Source: Epiperipatus broadwayi (lineage: Eukaryota > Onychophora > Udeonychophora > Euonychophora > Peripatidae). From it: 64,000 nt of DNA. A program made the position numbers and the translations under genes. Under the pieces are notes generated by a model. That model was given only the letters and a program-made list of their open reading frames with translations, searched no databases and had not been told where the DNA came from. Positions 10,966 to 24,364 of this stretch are shown here, one piece after another. The first letter of the stretch is position 1; the number at the start of each line of letters is the position of its first letter. The DNA lies in assembly GCA_028023455.1 (NCBI GenBank), contig JAQFVV010000355.1, forward strand, positions 624,001-688,000. The letters are read 5' to 3'.

Positions 10966-13387
10966 GATGTGTAGAGGGACTACACACCACTAAAGATCGA
11001 ATTAGTGACTGGCATGATTGGTATGATAGGTATTAGGGGTGTATGATGAGAATCATTTCACCTGTTATAGTAATAATATATAATTTTGATTTTTAATAAT
11101 TATTACACAATTACAATAGAAAAATAATCACAACCTTTAAAAAAAATCAAGCTTTTAGACCATTGTAATAGTTTTACAAAGTAATCCTGCAAAAGTCAAT
11201 ATTGCCAAATATACAATGACTAGGCATCAACTTGTACTTTCAGAAATGTTGAAATTCCTGGTCATTCAATTATTCTGACATCTTTTGAATTTTTTTAAAA
11301 TTAAAATATTAGACAATATATATCTATATATATATATATACAAATTTTAAAGCTGTAAAAAAAATGTTAACAAAATTTCTCGGTAGAGAGGGAAATACAA
11401 ATTTAATTTCTAGATTTCTCAGATATTGGTCCATCGCTTGAATAAATAGGTCAGTGGTCATTAAGAACTAGCAAACTAACATTACCTTTGTAAACTTTAG
11501 ATTTGTAACATGAATATAAGGGTAAGAAAACTAGGATGTAATATATATGCAAACATATATTTTAATTTCATATATATATATATCACTATATGGAGAGTGT
11601 TGTTTTGTTTTGAATTGTTTAATATATATATATATATATATAAACAGTGCATAATGTTGACTGCAATTTTTTTTGAAGGGGCTGCAAAATTCAAGCTATT
11701 CTTTATTTAAATGCGAATTGTGGCTGAAACAATATACTATGGAACATTTAAAATATATTATATTTATTTTAATATCGCCATCATACTAGATCGTTTGACA
11801 GGGTTATACCTGGCATTATGTACGTTGTTCAGAGATGCTAAGAAAATAAAATATTTTTTCGCTTTTAATGATTTTACAACAATTTTTGAATCTCCTTCAT
11901 TACCTAGATAATTGCAAGTGTGATTTTGAAGAAACGTCATCTCGGTGTCAATATTAACATTAATCATAAACATATACAGATGATTCAAAATATGTTTACT
12001 TTTTACTGCAAATTTTTTATAGGCAGATAGATAAATAGGCAAAGAGAGATTGAGTAAGTAAGAGATGACAGGTAGATAGATGAGCAGTCAGGTATACAAC
12101 AAGATAAATAGATAGGTAGACTATTAGGAAGACAGACAGATAAATATTCATGGAAATTAATTTAAGAAAATATTATCAGCTTAGCTAAATGACAAAGTTT
12201 TGGGAGATGTGTTTATATAGAATAGACACATTCACCATGGTTGGTGAAAGCTTTATAAAAATATTGAATTCCATTCATGTTTCATATTTTATTTATGCAT
12301 TATCAGTGAGTAATTTTTAAAAGTAGTAATGAATAATATAATGGCTGAAATTAACATTAAATTCAAATATGGATAGGGGGTGCTTCAGTAAAAATAATAT
12401 TAATGATTCTTCACATGCACATACTATGGCATAGTTAATAAACCTGAAATTTAATATGTAATAGAAAACATGTATCTCATAGCAAAATATAAAAAGATTT
12501 AAGTTAGAAATAATAAAAAGAATGATAAGATGAGAAAACTAAAAAAATACCACTAAAATTACAAAGAATTAAAATGAGGAAATAAAATTTAGATATTACT
12601 GTAAAGGATGTCAGTAAATGGAAGTAAAATTGTGATCAAGAATCTAAAAGTATCCAGAAACCTTAGAGAAGCTTATATATAAACATAGATACAAGATATA
12701 AGAATATTTACTAAGTCACATAGAGAAGAAAAATATCAAATAAATTTGGAAGAATCTTTATTAGGAAATGACACAACAAATAATGGTTAAAAATTATATA
12801 AATATGTAATAATCAATAATATAGCAATTTATATATCTGATATTGTGGAAGAAACTATTCTTCATATATATGATAAAATTGACACACATTTTTCCGTCAA
12901 TAATTGTTTTAAAATCATAGGAGGTCCTTCTATAATTAGAGCTTATTCTTTAAATAAACCAATAATTATTGACCACGCCTAAATTAAGGTTTGAAATTAT
13001 TATGAGCCTGATTTTTTAATTGACATATAAACCGAATTTTTGCAAGTAATATGCTATAAGGGTAGCTTACAATCTAACTTTTGTTCACTCTCACCACCAA
13101 ATCAAACTCATTTATAATGTAAATATAGTTAATAGGTGGTTAAGCATGTATTTTCATTTAGAATAAATAAATCCACAACATATATATATATATTCTAACC
13201 TTAATCGTTTTGCCAAACTTTAGTAGTGCTACCTCTATAGCCTCACGTTTGTGGTGCTAAAACTGTAACCTCATCTGTGGTGCTAGATTTTAACCTTACT
13301 CTGTGCACCTTTCACTTGTTTAATCTTAATAAAACTCTCATTTATCTCAAGTAGCTAGTCAGTTAAATTTTATACTTTAGGATCAAA
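10966..13387. other. intron DNA with minor repeats
   Basis: AT-rich with several (TA)n runs (11320, 11572, 11623, 13180). Apart from the family E copy listed separately, nothing here is supported as a gene. The overlapping short open frames at 11.5-12.0 kb on both strands are composition artefacts. Confidence 0.4.
12825..13025 (-). repeat. interspersed repeat family E, copy 1
   Basis: Read on the minus strand, this begins 'atcaggctcataa' and continues 'aataattattggtttattt', 'gaagaat' and 'ccacaatat'. It matches the plus-strand copies at about 19628-19815 and 19905-20110 in order and spacing (about 190 bp). The other copies show 'GTTCAATCCCTAAT' or 'GTTCAAACCCTAAT' near the start, which resembles a tRNA B box, so a SINE origin is possible. 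Confidence 0.55.
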
Positions 13388-15824
13388 TGTATACCGGGGG
13401 CGCCAAATTGCAGCTATAAATGGCAATCAGTTCTCATTTATATCTGACTGGAGAGAACTCTGTAATGAATGCAAAGAACTCATAATTTATGCTCAATAGC
13501 TACAATTATATAACACGGAATGTCTGTGTTATGTTCTCTAATCAGAGAGTTCCTAATCTTATTTCTTTCTCACATATATTTTAGATCAACTATAAATTCA
13601 TGATCCCTATTTTCTAATAATGGAATAATTTAGTATAGTATAATAATGTTGTTATACCAAGCTACTTGACTTCCAAACTAGCTCTGAGATCAAAATTGAA
13701 TTGCTCTTTCTCAAGGTCTAGATCTATCAAGAGGTGCCCATATAAATGATTATATTGCAATGGATATGATCCCCTATCTGCCAAATAAATTTTAATAAAA
13801 GTTCAATAGTGGGAATCACTCTGAACACCTGAGAGCAGGAAAGGGATTTTATGTCTGCTCCCAGCATTCAACACATTACAATGAATCAAAATTTAAATTG
13901 ATCAACTTAATTTTATTCTGTTATTTCTAATTTATCTTTAATTGATAACCTTAATAAATTTTATTTTGCTGAAGTAAACTATGGAAGTAAACCATGGACA
14001 TGATTCAGATAATTAATTAAATTTTACTCATGAAAGTAAATTACGGAAATAACCGTAAACTAGATTAAGCAAATTAATCATAACAATAAATTATATAAAC
14101 TGAAGTCTATAAAATGACTTGTATAAAATGAATTATATTACTCAAATATGGCAGTATTAAATTACTATTGTAAATCAATAATGACAGTAAAGTATTAATG
14201 TCAAATTGACCATGTGAATCGAATATGGAAACAAGATAATAATAACTACTGCAAATCGATTTTGGAAACAAAGCATCATTATAAAATAATTAACTAAACT
14301 TAAAATATAACTCATATTACCTTAAATATAGGTGCTGGATATACGGATTCTGGAGATATTTGAAACACCAAAACACAAAACACAATGTAATCTTATAACA
14401 ATAATAAAACTTTATTACATGAAATAATAAATATAAAATTAACAAAACACACTAAATTGTAATATTGTTCCACAAATATATGCTTCTGATCTATGTTTGA
14501 GTTAACTAATCTCTTGGATGACTCACTTTCGGTTTTGACCTATTCATTTATTATAAATGATTAATAACAATCACGAATACCGACGCTGGAAACAGAATTT
14601 CGTATATTTTAGCTTTAAGAAATCTAAGCTTGAGAGAGAAGAAAACCTACAAATCTCTACTTCCCCCTCCTTTTATCGTAAACATTGTCTATTGGACTAT
14701 TCCAAAATATTATCTTCGTTTCAATTATCTTAACCAGCAATGTGAAATAATTTGAAAATTTAAATCATTTTATTAAGTAATAATTTTCACATTTCCAATG
14801 AAGAAGGATTATACGTCACAAAATTTACCCTACTAAATCTTACAAACGGGTTTAAATTCAAAACCCACACTTTCACATTCGTGCTTGTCAGATCTTTACG
14901 TTTTGACTGTATATATCGTAACTAGTTCGGTATGCCCACCCAGCTTGACGACCCCAATTTACCATCATTCAAAACAAATCAATCTAGATCGGTCAGTTTA
15001 TTACCTAAAATCCTTGTCATCTTCCTCATACATATATATCTGACTGAATCCTTATCATTTCCGGACAACATTGGTATGTCTCAGATAAGAAAAACTCTCT
15101 TCACACCACATTACCATACAGCGTCTATAACTCGATAAGGGAAATATAACAACTACAACGGTATCGACTTTAAACTTAAACGATTTGCTTGAGCCAGGGA
15201 GAGATCTATCCTAAGATCCAGAATTGTGTAAAGAGCTTGTCTTAGACACTTATTCCCTATATTGGCTTGCAACATTTTCTGTACTTAAACAGTAACTTTA
15301 TTACTGATTCCCTATCTTAATAAATAAATGGAAACTTAGTCCTCTAACTGCTATGGTATCTATAAATCTGGAGACAACCATTTCTCATCCCTTGGGTGGT
15401 AGGATTACTTTCATTAGTAATGATAAGCATTTATAACTCTAAATCTGCCCACACATACATCGATTCTAGTCTAGATAATGACAAGACTAACCGGATCTCA
15501 AATCAATACATAGATGAATTATTTTAATTTTAACCGGTCAAGCCAATAACATACCTAATATCTATATCAATAACAGATCAATACTCACGGCATAATAATG
15601 GGTTTTATGACCATCCTCTCACTCTTCATTATTTACTATCAAGCATAATTAAAATTTTGTTAAGAGTAATAAAATATTTATATCATTTCTCTCTTTACTT
15701 TTAAGTCTAAATTTACGGGAGCATCTATATTCAAATGGTATCAAAATCATTTTTCTTTCTTTCCTTCACATTTTAAACATAAACAAAATATTAAATTCAA
15801 TAATCTAGTGATCAGAGTGTTACA
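13388..15824. mobile_element. possible degraded LTR-element segment
   Basis: A 2.4 kb block is less AT-rich than its flanks, begins TGTATACC next to 'gggggcgccaaatt' and ends 'gagtgttaca' (TG...CA ends). It contains C-rich stretches and several polyadenylation-like words but no protein-coding remnant that I recognise, and no target duplication is visible. The 'ggcgcc' word is shared with the candidate LTR at 3.3-5.5 kb and the 49-bp repeats at 10.7 kb. The 68-codon open frame at 14932-15138 looks accidental. The call rests mainly on end structure and is weak. Confidence 0.25.
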
Positions 15825-18800
15825 TAGCATATAAACAAAAAATGACATATAATACTAATAATAATAATAAAAAAAAATAAATAAATGACATATTATATTA
15901 ATGAAATAAATGAAGAATAAATATCAGTATTACAGACAGTCTCTCTCTAAATTTCTCTTTTCTTCCACAGTTCATTAATTAATTACTATATTTGGTTCAT
16001 TTTACTTGAGATAGCTATCAATTGCACCTCAGACAGTTATTTTAATTAAAAACGCACGGACAGTCATTTGAATCAAGATAGATATAAAACGCAGATAGTT
16101 AGTTACTTTAAAATTTGTAGATATTTAAATCAGAATGTAGATACATTATAGTTAATAAATTTAAAAAGTTCTGTTGTTACCTTCCACTTTATGATTCTTC
16201 CGGAGATTGAATTCACTTTGTTCTCCTTTCTTCTTTTCTTTGATTGTAGATATTTAAAGGTTCAAACTATGGCAATGAGCAGCTTTTGATTACTAACATG
16301 AATAAACTTTCTTTTTAGAAACATTATAATAGAAGATCGTTGTAATTCTTTAAACGAATCTTAAATAGCCATATAAATGGAATTGATCTTTTAATTTGAC
16401 AGAAGAAATTTGACCATTTTCTCCTTATAGGAGATTTTATAAGTAGATTGGATAAAATTTGAGCAGACAATAACTTATCGAAAGTTGACTTCTTCATGAT
16501 TAATTTTGAGAAGACAGAGATATGCACCATGATTCTTGAATTAGAACTTCATATTTTGGTCTATTATGCAATTTGATTTCATTATTAAAATTGTATAGAA
16601 AATTTTAAAAAACTTACAAAATATATACCTTTAGATATGAATTTTAGTTTTAGTTAGCTAGCTTAGTTTCAATCAGCAAAAGTTTCTTTTTCTCCTCCTT
16701 CTCCTTTGTTCTTTTAGTTTTTATAGTTTAAAAGAAAAAAGAAAGTCTGTTACCCCCTCCCCCAGTGATTTCTTCCCAAGTCTAGTCATAAAACAATTTC
16801 CATTCAGAGCCATTACTCTCACCAAGGTGTTATCCTTCCTAATCGTTTCTCTTTGATCTTAAACCAGATCTTTTTTAATTCACATGTCTCTGGTCAATTT
16901 ATGAAATTTAGTTTTAACGACGGTATAATTAAAACATAAGCTTGCTAACACTTGTTTTGGTCAAACAAAGACGACAGTCATTCCATCTAAATAATTTCTT
17001 ATTTAGATTTACATTTTAATAATTTAAAGAAAAAATTATTTCAGTTTCTTTAAAGGAAAGAGAAAAAAACCAACCCATATGTCTGCATTACACACACACA
17101 TACACTGTACAGACTATCAAACATAAAACTGATTGTTTAGATTATGAGAACAAAATATCTCTCACAATTGCTTATAATTTCAAGCATATAAATTTATAAT
17201 TTTTTAGATAATCATAACCATAATTATCTACCACAATCTCCTATAACTGTAAACTTATTCTCTGTTAACTAAAGCTACTGACAAAATGATTCACTCTTAC
17301 TTCTCAGCACTCTTTAGTAATACCTTGCAGACAAACACACAAACTGTCTCTATATCTGTTACTTGTAATCTATATAGCCATTACTTTCTCAAGCCAAAAC
17401 TTTAACTTTTCTTTATCCAAAAAAAAAATTTTCCATCATTACTTAAGTTTATCATATTTGGTTTAGATGGAATAAACCAAAGGGTTATAATATATATATA
17501 TATATATATATGCAACAAACGTTTATTTTTGCTATATTAAAGAAATATCATGACAGATTAGTTTCACTTATCTATTAGAAATATAAAAACCATAATTAAA
17601 AAGAAATGGTACTAATATATATATATATGAACAAACAACGAATTCAATGTTAGTATATTGCCCATTATTATACAAGACTTAGACTAAGTAAACATGGTAA
17701 TGACCTAATGTCAAACCAGTTACTATGTACCCAAATGCAAAAAATGAAATCATAATTCTACTACTGAATTTTATTTTACTTACAATCAATATAATACATG
17801 CAACAATATGGTTCACACAACAATGGAAAAGGAAATAAAATGTGAGTATATTAAACAATGGAAGCTGAGTCCAGTATAAAAACAAACCCAGTTCATTTCC
17901 ACAGTTTTTTACTATTTTCAAAGGACACAAAAGCTGTATAACAACATCTAAAAATTGAATGTTTGAATCTAAGAGAACATGGATGGCTTATTTGAACACT
18001 TCAAATCATTCGTTTGATCACTTTAAATGCAAATTGCAAGAAACTGCAGTCGATATTTAAACAAAAAGAATTTTAATAGATTCATGCAGTTGAATAAAAT
18101 AATTGAACTGATTTAAATAGACATTTAAAACATGCTATTCTTCATATATGGAATGATGGAATAATTCTGTTCTTATAAAAATTAGTGAATTAAGAAAATT
18201 TTAATTGTTTATGCACTGCAAAACAATGACTCTGGCTAATTCAATAGTGTCATAGGGTTAAAGTGTTATCATCTCTGACCATAGAAAGTATGATGGTTTA
18301 ATATTCAATTGTATAACACCTGCTGAAACATCAAATGCCATCTTAAATGTCTCAATGGATGCATAATGAAAACAATAACAGAAGATGAAAATATTATAAT
18401 TCCAAATAGTTGCTGATGAACTGTATCTATCAGAGACATTAGTTGTCTAATTCATGAACCTTATGCAAGATAACTTGAAGAAAGTCTTAATTTGTTGTGT
18501 AATCTTTTTTTTTATTTTACATATATGTTTATATATATATACTTTCTGCAATTGGAAATCTAAATCTCTATAACATAGAAGAGTCCATTATAGTTGAAGT
18601 CAAGAAAGTGCAGGGAGGAAGGTTGTTAAATTAGACAATTTTTATTGAATAAAATTTAGGTCATATCTCCCTCAGTAGTGACATGACGTTATTATCATCA
18701 TCCTTACTAAAATATGAATAAAGGTAAGATTTTTATTTGATAGTATTCCATATTAAAAACATGCACTTGCTAGAGGACAGAGTTTGTGTTATTTATTTTT

Positions 18801-19627
18801 TTAATTAACTAATGATTGTTTATATTTGTTTATTCAGTATGAATGACTAATATTCTTGCATAAATGTTCTTTTCTATCAAATATGTACATAGTTAAGGAG
18901 GTCCTCTAGAAGTTATTGCATACACTTTAATATATTCTTAAATAGTTAATTAGCTTCATGATCATTGTAACATTGAATTAATTTTCTTTTTGTTATTCTT
19001 ACCTGCTTTGTAAATAGTGTCTTTATGTATATCTACAACAGGAAGGGTTAGAATAATAAACATGTTTAATCATTAATATAGTAGGGATACATACTTGACT
19101 CACTCATGTATATAATTATATTTTTGTTAAAATAATTTTTCAATTTTTATTTTGTTTGTAAATAAACATTGTTAATTTGATTTTCATTAAATGGTCTCTA
19201 GTTTATCAAAGTTATTTATCCATTCATTTATCAATTCATAACTGTACATGTGTGTACACACACCTTCTTTTACATTATAATATAGTTAAATGAGTTCTTT
19301 ACTTGATTGGAACCCATATAAAGGTATTGTAATTGCTGTCTAATGTAAATTCACCACTAAAAGAGCCAAGTGTAACATTTTCCCTGGATTTGAATTTTGA
19401 GGCATGTATGGAAACTGAAAGAAGGGTGAGGTGTGGCTGAACTAACCTAAATTGTGTCTGAATTTTATGCATAAACTTAGAGCTAGCCCATTTGGGGCAA
19501 GACACAATCATTAGTTAGGTAATTCATTGCATCATTCACAGCATCCTACCTGAAGACCCTAGATCTGACCATAGTTAGTTGTGTTCCACCCCTTCTGGTG
19601 AAAAACCCAGACCATCACAATGCCAAT
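15825..19627. other. intron DNA, no gene seen
   Basis: AT-rich sequence with (TA)n runs at about 17490 and 17618 and polypyrimidine stretches near 16680-16760. No exon, RNA gene or complete transposon was recognised. The short open frames present have no coding-like composition. Confidence 0.4.
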
Positions 19628-20110
19628 TTAAAAATCAGGCTTATAATAAGTTCAAACCCTAATTTTGATATAATTAATAATTGTTGGTTTATTTAAAGAA
19701 TAAATCATTTATTGAAAGAAGTCTGCATGTCAATTTTAGTGTATGTATAAAGAGTATTTGGTTCCACAATATTGCAGCTATACAAATTGCTATATTATTA
19801 ATTATTATATATAAACTAATAAACTTCAATGCAAAAGATAGTTAAAAATAAAAAACTTTATATTCTTTGTGATATATGAACTTAATTTGTGCAAGTGATT
19901 TGTCAACATAATTATCAGGCTCATAAGTTCAATCCCTAATTTAAGCAGAAACAATAATTATTGGTTTATTTGAAGAATAAGTTCTTATTATGGATAGATA
20001 ATCTATGGTTTTAAAACAATTATTGTAAGTGGGTGTGGGTCAATTTCTATACATATGTGAAGAGTAGTTGTTTCTACAATATTACAAGTATATAGATATG
20101 CATGTATGTG
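19628..20110 (+). repeat. interspersed repeat family E, copies 2 and 3
   Basis: Two direct copies lie at about 19628-19815 and 19905-20110. Shared landmarks in order are 'aggct', 'ataaGTTCAAwCCCTAATTT', 'taataattRttggtttattt', 'gaataa', 'gtcaattt' and 'tccacaatatt' or 'tctacaatatta'. A third copy is inverted at 12.8-13.0 kb. The B-box-like word suggests a tRNA-related SINE, but no A box or target duplication was found. Confidence 0.55.
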
Positions 20111-20639
20111 TAACACAAATAAATCCATGTTCAGAAAGTCATGTGATGTCTGAATAGCAGATAAGACCGAGTCATTTTTGAGCCGAGTTTATCACTATTT
20201 TAAACTATGATAAGCTATATGTATAGGTCTTATAATAGAATTTTCAAATAATAGATAGTAAAATAACCATATAAAAGTGTTAATATGAATAATCATTTTA
20301 AGCAATGTTTAAACCAAAAATATAATCCACTTTCTTATCAGTTAAAATATTGCTTTATTAAAGGCTAAATAATGTTTGATGCAAACCATATTTTCTGTTT
20401 TTTCTCTTGCTCTATCTTATATTCTCTATATATTTCCATTTTCATTTTTTTAATATTTATTTTCAGTCATATAGGTTAATCTTACTGCACCAGTTATGAC
20501 AATGGTATTATATATTTGTGAACTTCTGTATTTTTCTTACATTTAAATATGTACAGTAATTACAAAGACTAAAAAGTTCATAATAGTAGAAGAACTTCTG
20601 TCTAAAATTTGATTTCTCACAAACTCTAGTTAAGTTATA

Positions 20640-21705
20640 ATGAAAGGAATTTGAACTAAGATTTTCAAGCACATTTTAACTATCCATACTATCTCATACA
20701 ACTGATACACATGGCCACATATATGTAAAAAAGATAAGTAATCATCAATACACATATTTCATGCTAAACCAGCATTCATTGGCTGGTCCAGATTCTCATC
20801 TCCCACACATATATAATCAGTGCTCAGTTTATATTAAGATAGCAAATCTTCATACTTTAATGGACAGGCTTCAATTTACTCCAACCTCCAACTTTTCAGC
20901 CATCGATATCATTGAAAATCTGATGATGAAAACCCAAATCCCATGCTGATGTCAATATTATTGTCATGCCCATGTTGACCTCAAGTCACTATGACCACTC
21001 ATATATAGGACCTCATCCATTTAAATACATAGAAGAGAGATGGGCAAGATACAAGCTTGATGTGTAAATATTTGAAAACCAGGCCCTCTTCACAAACCTG
21101 AGAGATTAATTGAAGTATAGGAAATTTGAAATCAGATTTTCAAACACCCTTAAACTATCCACACTGTCTTATACAACTGATACACATGTAGTAAAAATAA
21201 ATAATCACCAATATACTAACAATTAAGCTCCTAGGTTTGTAAAGAGTGCGTGGTTTTCAAATATTTACTCATCAAGCTTGTATCCTGCCCATTTCTCTTC
21301 TATGTATTTAAATGGATAGGGTCCTATACATGAGTAATCAGAGTGACTTGAGGTCAATATGGGCATGGCAATAATATTAACATCAGTATGAGATTTGGGT
21401 TTTCATCATCAGATTTTCAATGACATGGATGGCTGAAAAGTTGGAGGTTGGAATAGATTGAAGCTTGTCCATTAAAGTATGAAGATTTGCTATCTTAATA
21501 TAAACTGAGCACTGATTATAAATGTGTGGGAGATGATAATCTGGACCAACTGATGAGTACTGGTTTAGCATGAAATACATATATTGGTGATTATTTATCT
21601 TTTCTACATGTGTGTGGTCTTGTGTATCAGTTGTATGAGATAGTGTGGATAGTTGAAGGGTGCTTGAAAATCTGAGTTCAAATCCCCTATACTTACAATT
21701 AAGAG
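20640..21705. repeat. foldback family A: long inverted repeat
   Basis: A left arm (about 20640-21115) and a right arm (about 21225-21705) are reverse complements over roughly 470 bp. Landmarks are 'tcatacaactgatacacatg', 'catgctaaaccagcattca', 'tggtccagattctcatctcc', 'ttatattaagatagcaaatc', 'gccatcgatatcattgaaaa' and 'aagagagatgggcaagatac'. Between the arms (21120-21215) is a partial third piece. The right end reads 'tctgagttcaaatcccct', close to a tRNA B box. Other copies lie at 24.4-25.5, 32.2-33.1 and 52.9-53.2 kb. Short open frames on both arms are mirror images of each other and not genes. Confidence 0.8.
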
Positions 21706-22559
21706 TTCTGGTTTATTAAGAGTACATGTTTTTCAAATATTTAATGTCTTAAAAGAAATATAATTCAGCAAGTTATAGTAATAAAAGTATTTTTTTTTCA
21801 CATTCATGTATATAGCAAGTATAAATTTGGAATAATGGGAAATAGATTTTTAATTCTGTTTGCATCTGATTATTGTTATTGTATACTGATAATTGTGATG
21901 GATTTATATATCAAACAATGCTTATGTGTGTGCGTGTAAATCAGAAAAGACATGTAACTTATTGATATTACTAACAATTTCTTAACTATAAAAGATTCTG
22001 TTATCTAAATCCTCTAAAGCCAAACACCCATCTTTTATTTAACAGGAAATATTGAATAGTTACTAATATTATAATAAAATGTAATCAAATTATGTATTGT
22101 TTGGAAATGTATAACAGCTGAAACAGAATACCTTGAGCTCGAAAATCCACCAGTTTACCATTCCACTAACTTCAAATTCTCCTATTTATTATAAATGAGG
22201 CATTGTATCAACAAAATCTATAATCGTTGTAATAAAATATTTAGAACTATAACATGTTGCATGTTAGACATTCTAAAGACTTTAAAATAATACAGGAGTT
22301 TAAAATATTTCTACAACTTCTAAATGTATCTTGAAGTATATAAGATATGTACAAATGGTAGGCAAAGAATTAGCCGATTAATTAGTTTAAATTTTGAAAT
22401 CACTAAATGCTTGATAGGTACAACTTTCAGTTATTTTATTGATTCAATTCAAATTTTTTTAAAAAGTAGTTGGTTAATTAATTCATTTAAATAGATACTA
22501 TCTTGTTGAAAACATACCTCTGATATGTTAGAAAGCTAAATAAACAATCAAATGGTTGA
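21706..22559. other. intron DNA, no feature seen
   Basis: AT-rich DNA between foldback copies; nothing is supported. Confidence 0.4.
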
Positions 22560-23310
22560 TGTTTAGGGGTCATGTGACATTTGAGCATCAAACATGAATT
22601 AAATTTTAAACATGTCATTCTTCCACTAGATTAAACCACAAATAGCTCACTAAAGAAATTATTTATACTTTTAAATCAATTACATGTTTTAGTAAAAAAA
22701 TAATTAAACCATTGAATATCACATGATCGCCATTCTCCATGCTTATACAAGCTGCTTACACAGAAGCAAAATTCTACATAGTAGCACCACTCAGTGCAAG
22801 CCAGAGTAATCAATGGAAGCAGGATGTTTTGCACATAAAATACTTATCTGATGCCTACTTATACAATATCCCAAGACTAGTTTTTAACTTGTGGATCTGA
22901 GAGCAATGTACCAAAATCTTAAGATCTAATGCAATCCTCTAACAGTCATTTTTATCTTATTAGTTAACTATAAAGCTTTGAGTCCAAAATGAAAACACAA
23001 TAATGTTTTTCAATTGAAAGCTCATTAGCTTGTATAGTCATGTAGATCTGAACTCAGTTCAGCATTCATATTTTTGCTGTCTTTGGTTCTTGAATAACTA
23101 ATCACATAATCCTATCAGTCATGATTGGTATTAACCACAATGCTCTCATATCCAAGGCTCCTCACTGATGAAAGCCACAAGCTAGAAACTTGTCTGGGAA
23201 TATTGGATAAGTAGACACTAGAGGAATTTTTTTACCAAACCTTACAGTATCCATTGATTACTCTAGCTTACATTGAGTGGTGCTACTATATGAAGAATTT
23301 TGCTTCTGTG
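22560..23310. repeat. foldback family B, inverted-repeat copy
   Basis: The left half includes 'cacatgatcgccattctcca', 'agaagcaaaattctacata', 'cacttatctgatgcctactt'-like words and 'cccaagactagtttttaact'. The right half repeats them in reverse complement: 'aagccacaagctagaaactt', 'ggataagtagacactag', 'ccattgattactctagctt' and 'gaattttgcttctgtgta'. The two halves make a hairpin-capable element of about 750 bp. The same family occurs at 0.35, 23.7, 28.0, 30.0, 45.1 and 50.2 kb. Confidence 0.75.
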
Positions 23311-23689
23311 TAAAAAAATATTTTTTTTAGCCTAGTTTATTTGTGTGTGTGTGATGATCCATTATTGGAATTGTATGAGCTCATCTGTTAGATTTGAATT
23401 ATGGTATGGAACATCTATAATTTACAGTTTGACTTATAGCTTTCTAAAAGTGTTTAAATTAATTAACAATGTTTCCACAGTAGAATATATAACATATCAA
23501 ATGACAATTGCACCTGCCTACATTTTCATAACAATCATCCAATCACACTCAACTCTTAATATTCCTACAATCAACTTTTTATGAGGTAAAATAATTTGCA
23601 AATATATTCCTATTTCTTCACTCACATTTATGCTATTTAGACATAGCTTTACTAATCAATAGATGCCATATGATAGCAGTTACTAATTC

Positions 23690-23945
23690 TTTATCCAGTG
23701 TTGTTCAATCCAGTATCCTCTGATTGATTTATAACATGGGTTTTAAGAGTAAGAAGCTTTGGATTTTCAAGACTGCTTTATATCCAAAAAATTCAGATGC
23801 ACTGCCCCAAGACTTTTCACTGATGAAATCCATAAACTGGAAACTGGCCTGGGGATATTGTATACATAGTATATCACTGGATAAGGATTTATTAAATGCT
23901 ACAATATGGTACCTATTGATTGCAAATGATTGCCCTATTTAATAT
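23690..23945. repeat. foldback family B fragment
   Basis: The words 'ttttaagagtaagaagctttg', 'ctgccccaagacttttcactg', 'aaactggcctggggatattg' and 'gattgcc' follow the order of family B right-half copies (for example 51190-51300). It is only a half element. The 72-codon open frame here is accidental. Confidence 0.5.
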
Positions 23946-24364
23946 AAATGTGGTGAAAAATAAACAACTTCAAAATAATAAGCTTTTAATCTCAGTTCTT
24001 CCAATTAACAACCATTTATCAATATTAATTACTTACTGCAAACTTAAAAAAACAAAACAAACATTGTCACACCTCACCTAAAACTAAGCAAAACTGAACA
24101 TACTAATAGATTAGAATATGAATATGATTGTTTTTTTTTCTATTGGAGATAAAGCATACTTTATCTGCATATATATTATAAATACATTAATGATCCTTAT
24201 TTATAAATAGTATATATATCTTTAATAAGTTCAAGTATAAAAAAGAGAACATTTATACATTTAATAGTAAATGTGCTTAAAGCATTTTGTGAGTGAATGC
24301 TAAATATCTATATATTAGGCTGACAAATCATAAATATGTTATTTTATATAAATATGTTATTTTA

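Noticed and set aside
14932-15138. 68-codon open frame with a hydrophobic stretch
   Set aside because: Lies inside the repeat-like 13.4-15.8 kb block and has no recognisable domain or splice context.
13388-15824. Confident LTR retrotransposon call
   Set aside because: TG...CA ends alone are weak; no target duplication, no paired LTR and no coding remnants, so it is kept only as a low-confidence feature.
20761-21580. Two similar 62-65 codon open frames on opposite strands
   Set aside because: They are the two arms of foldback family A, so the peptides mirror each other; no coding evidence.
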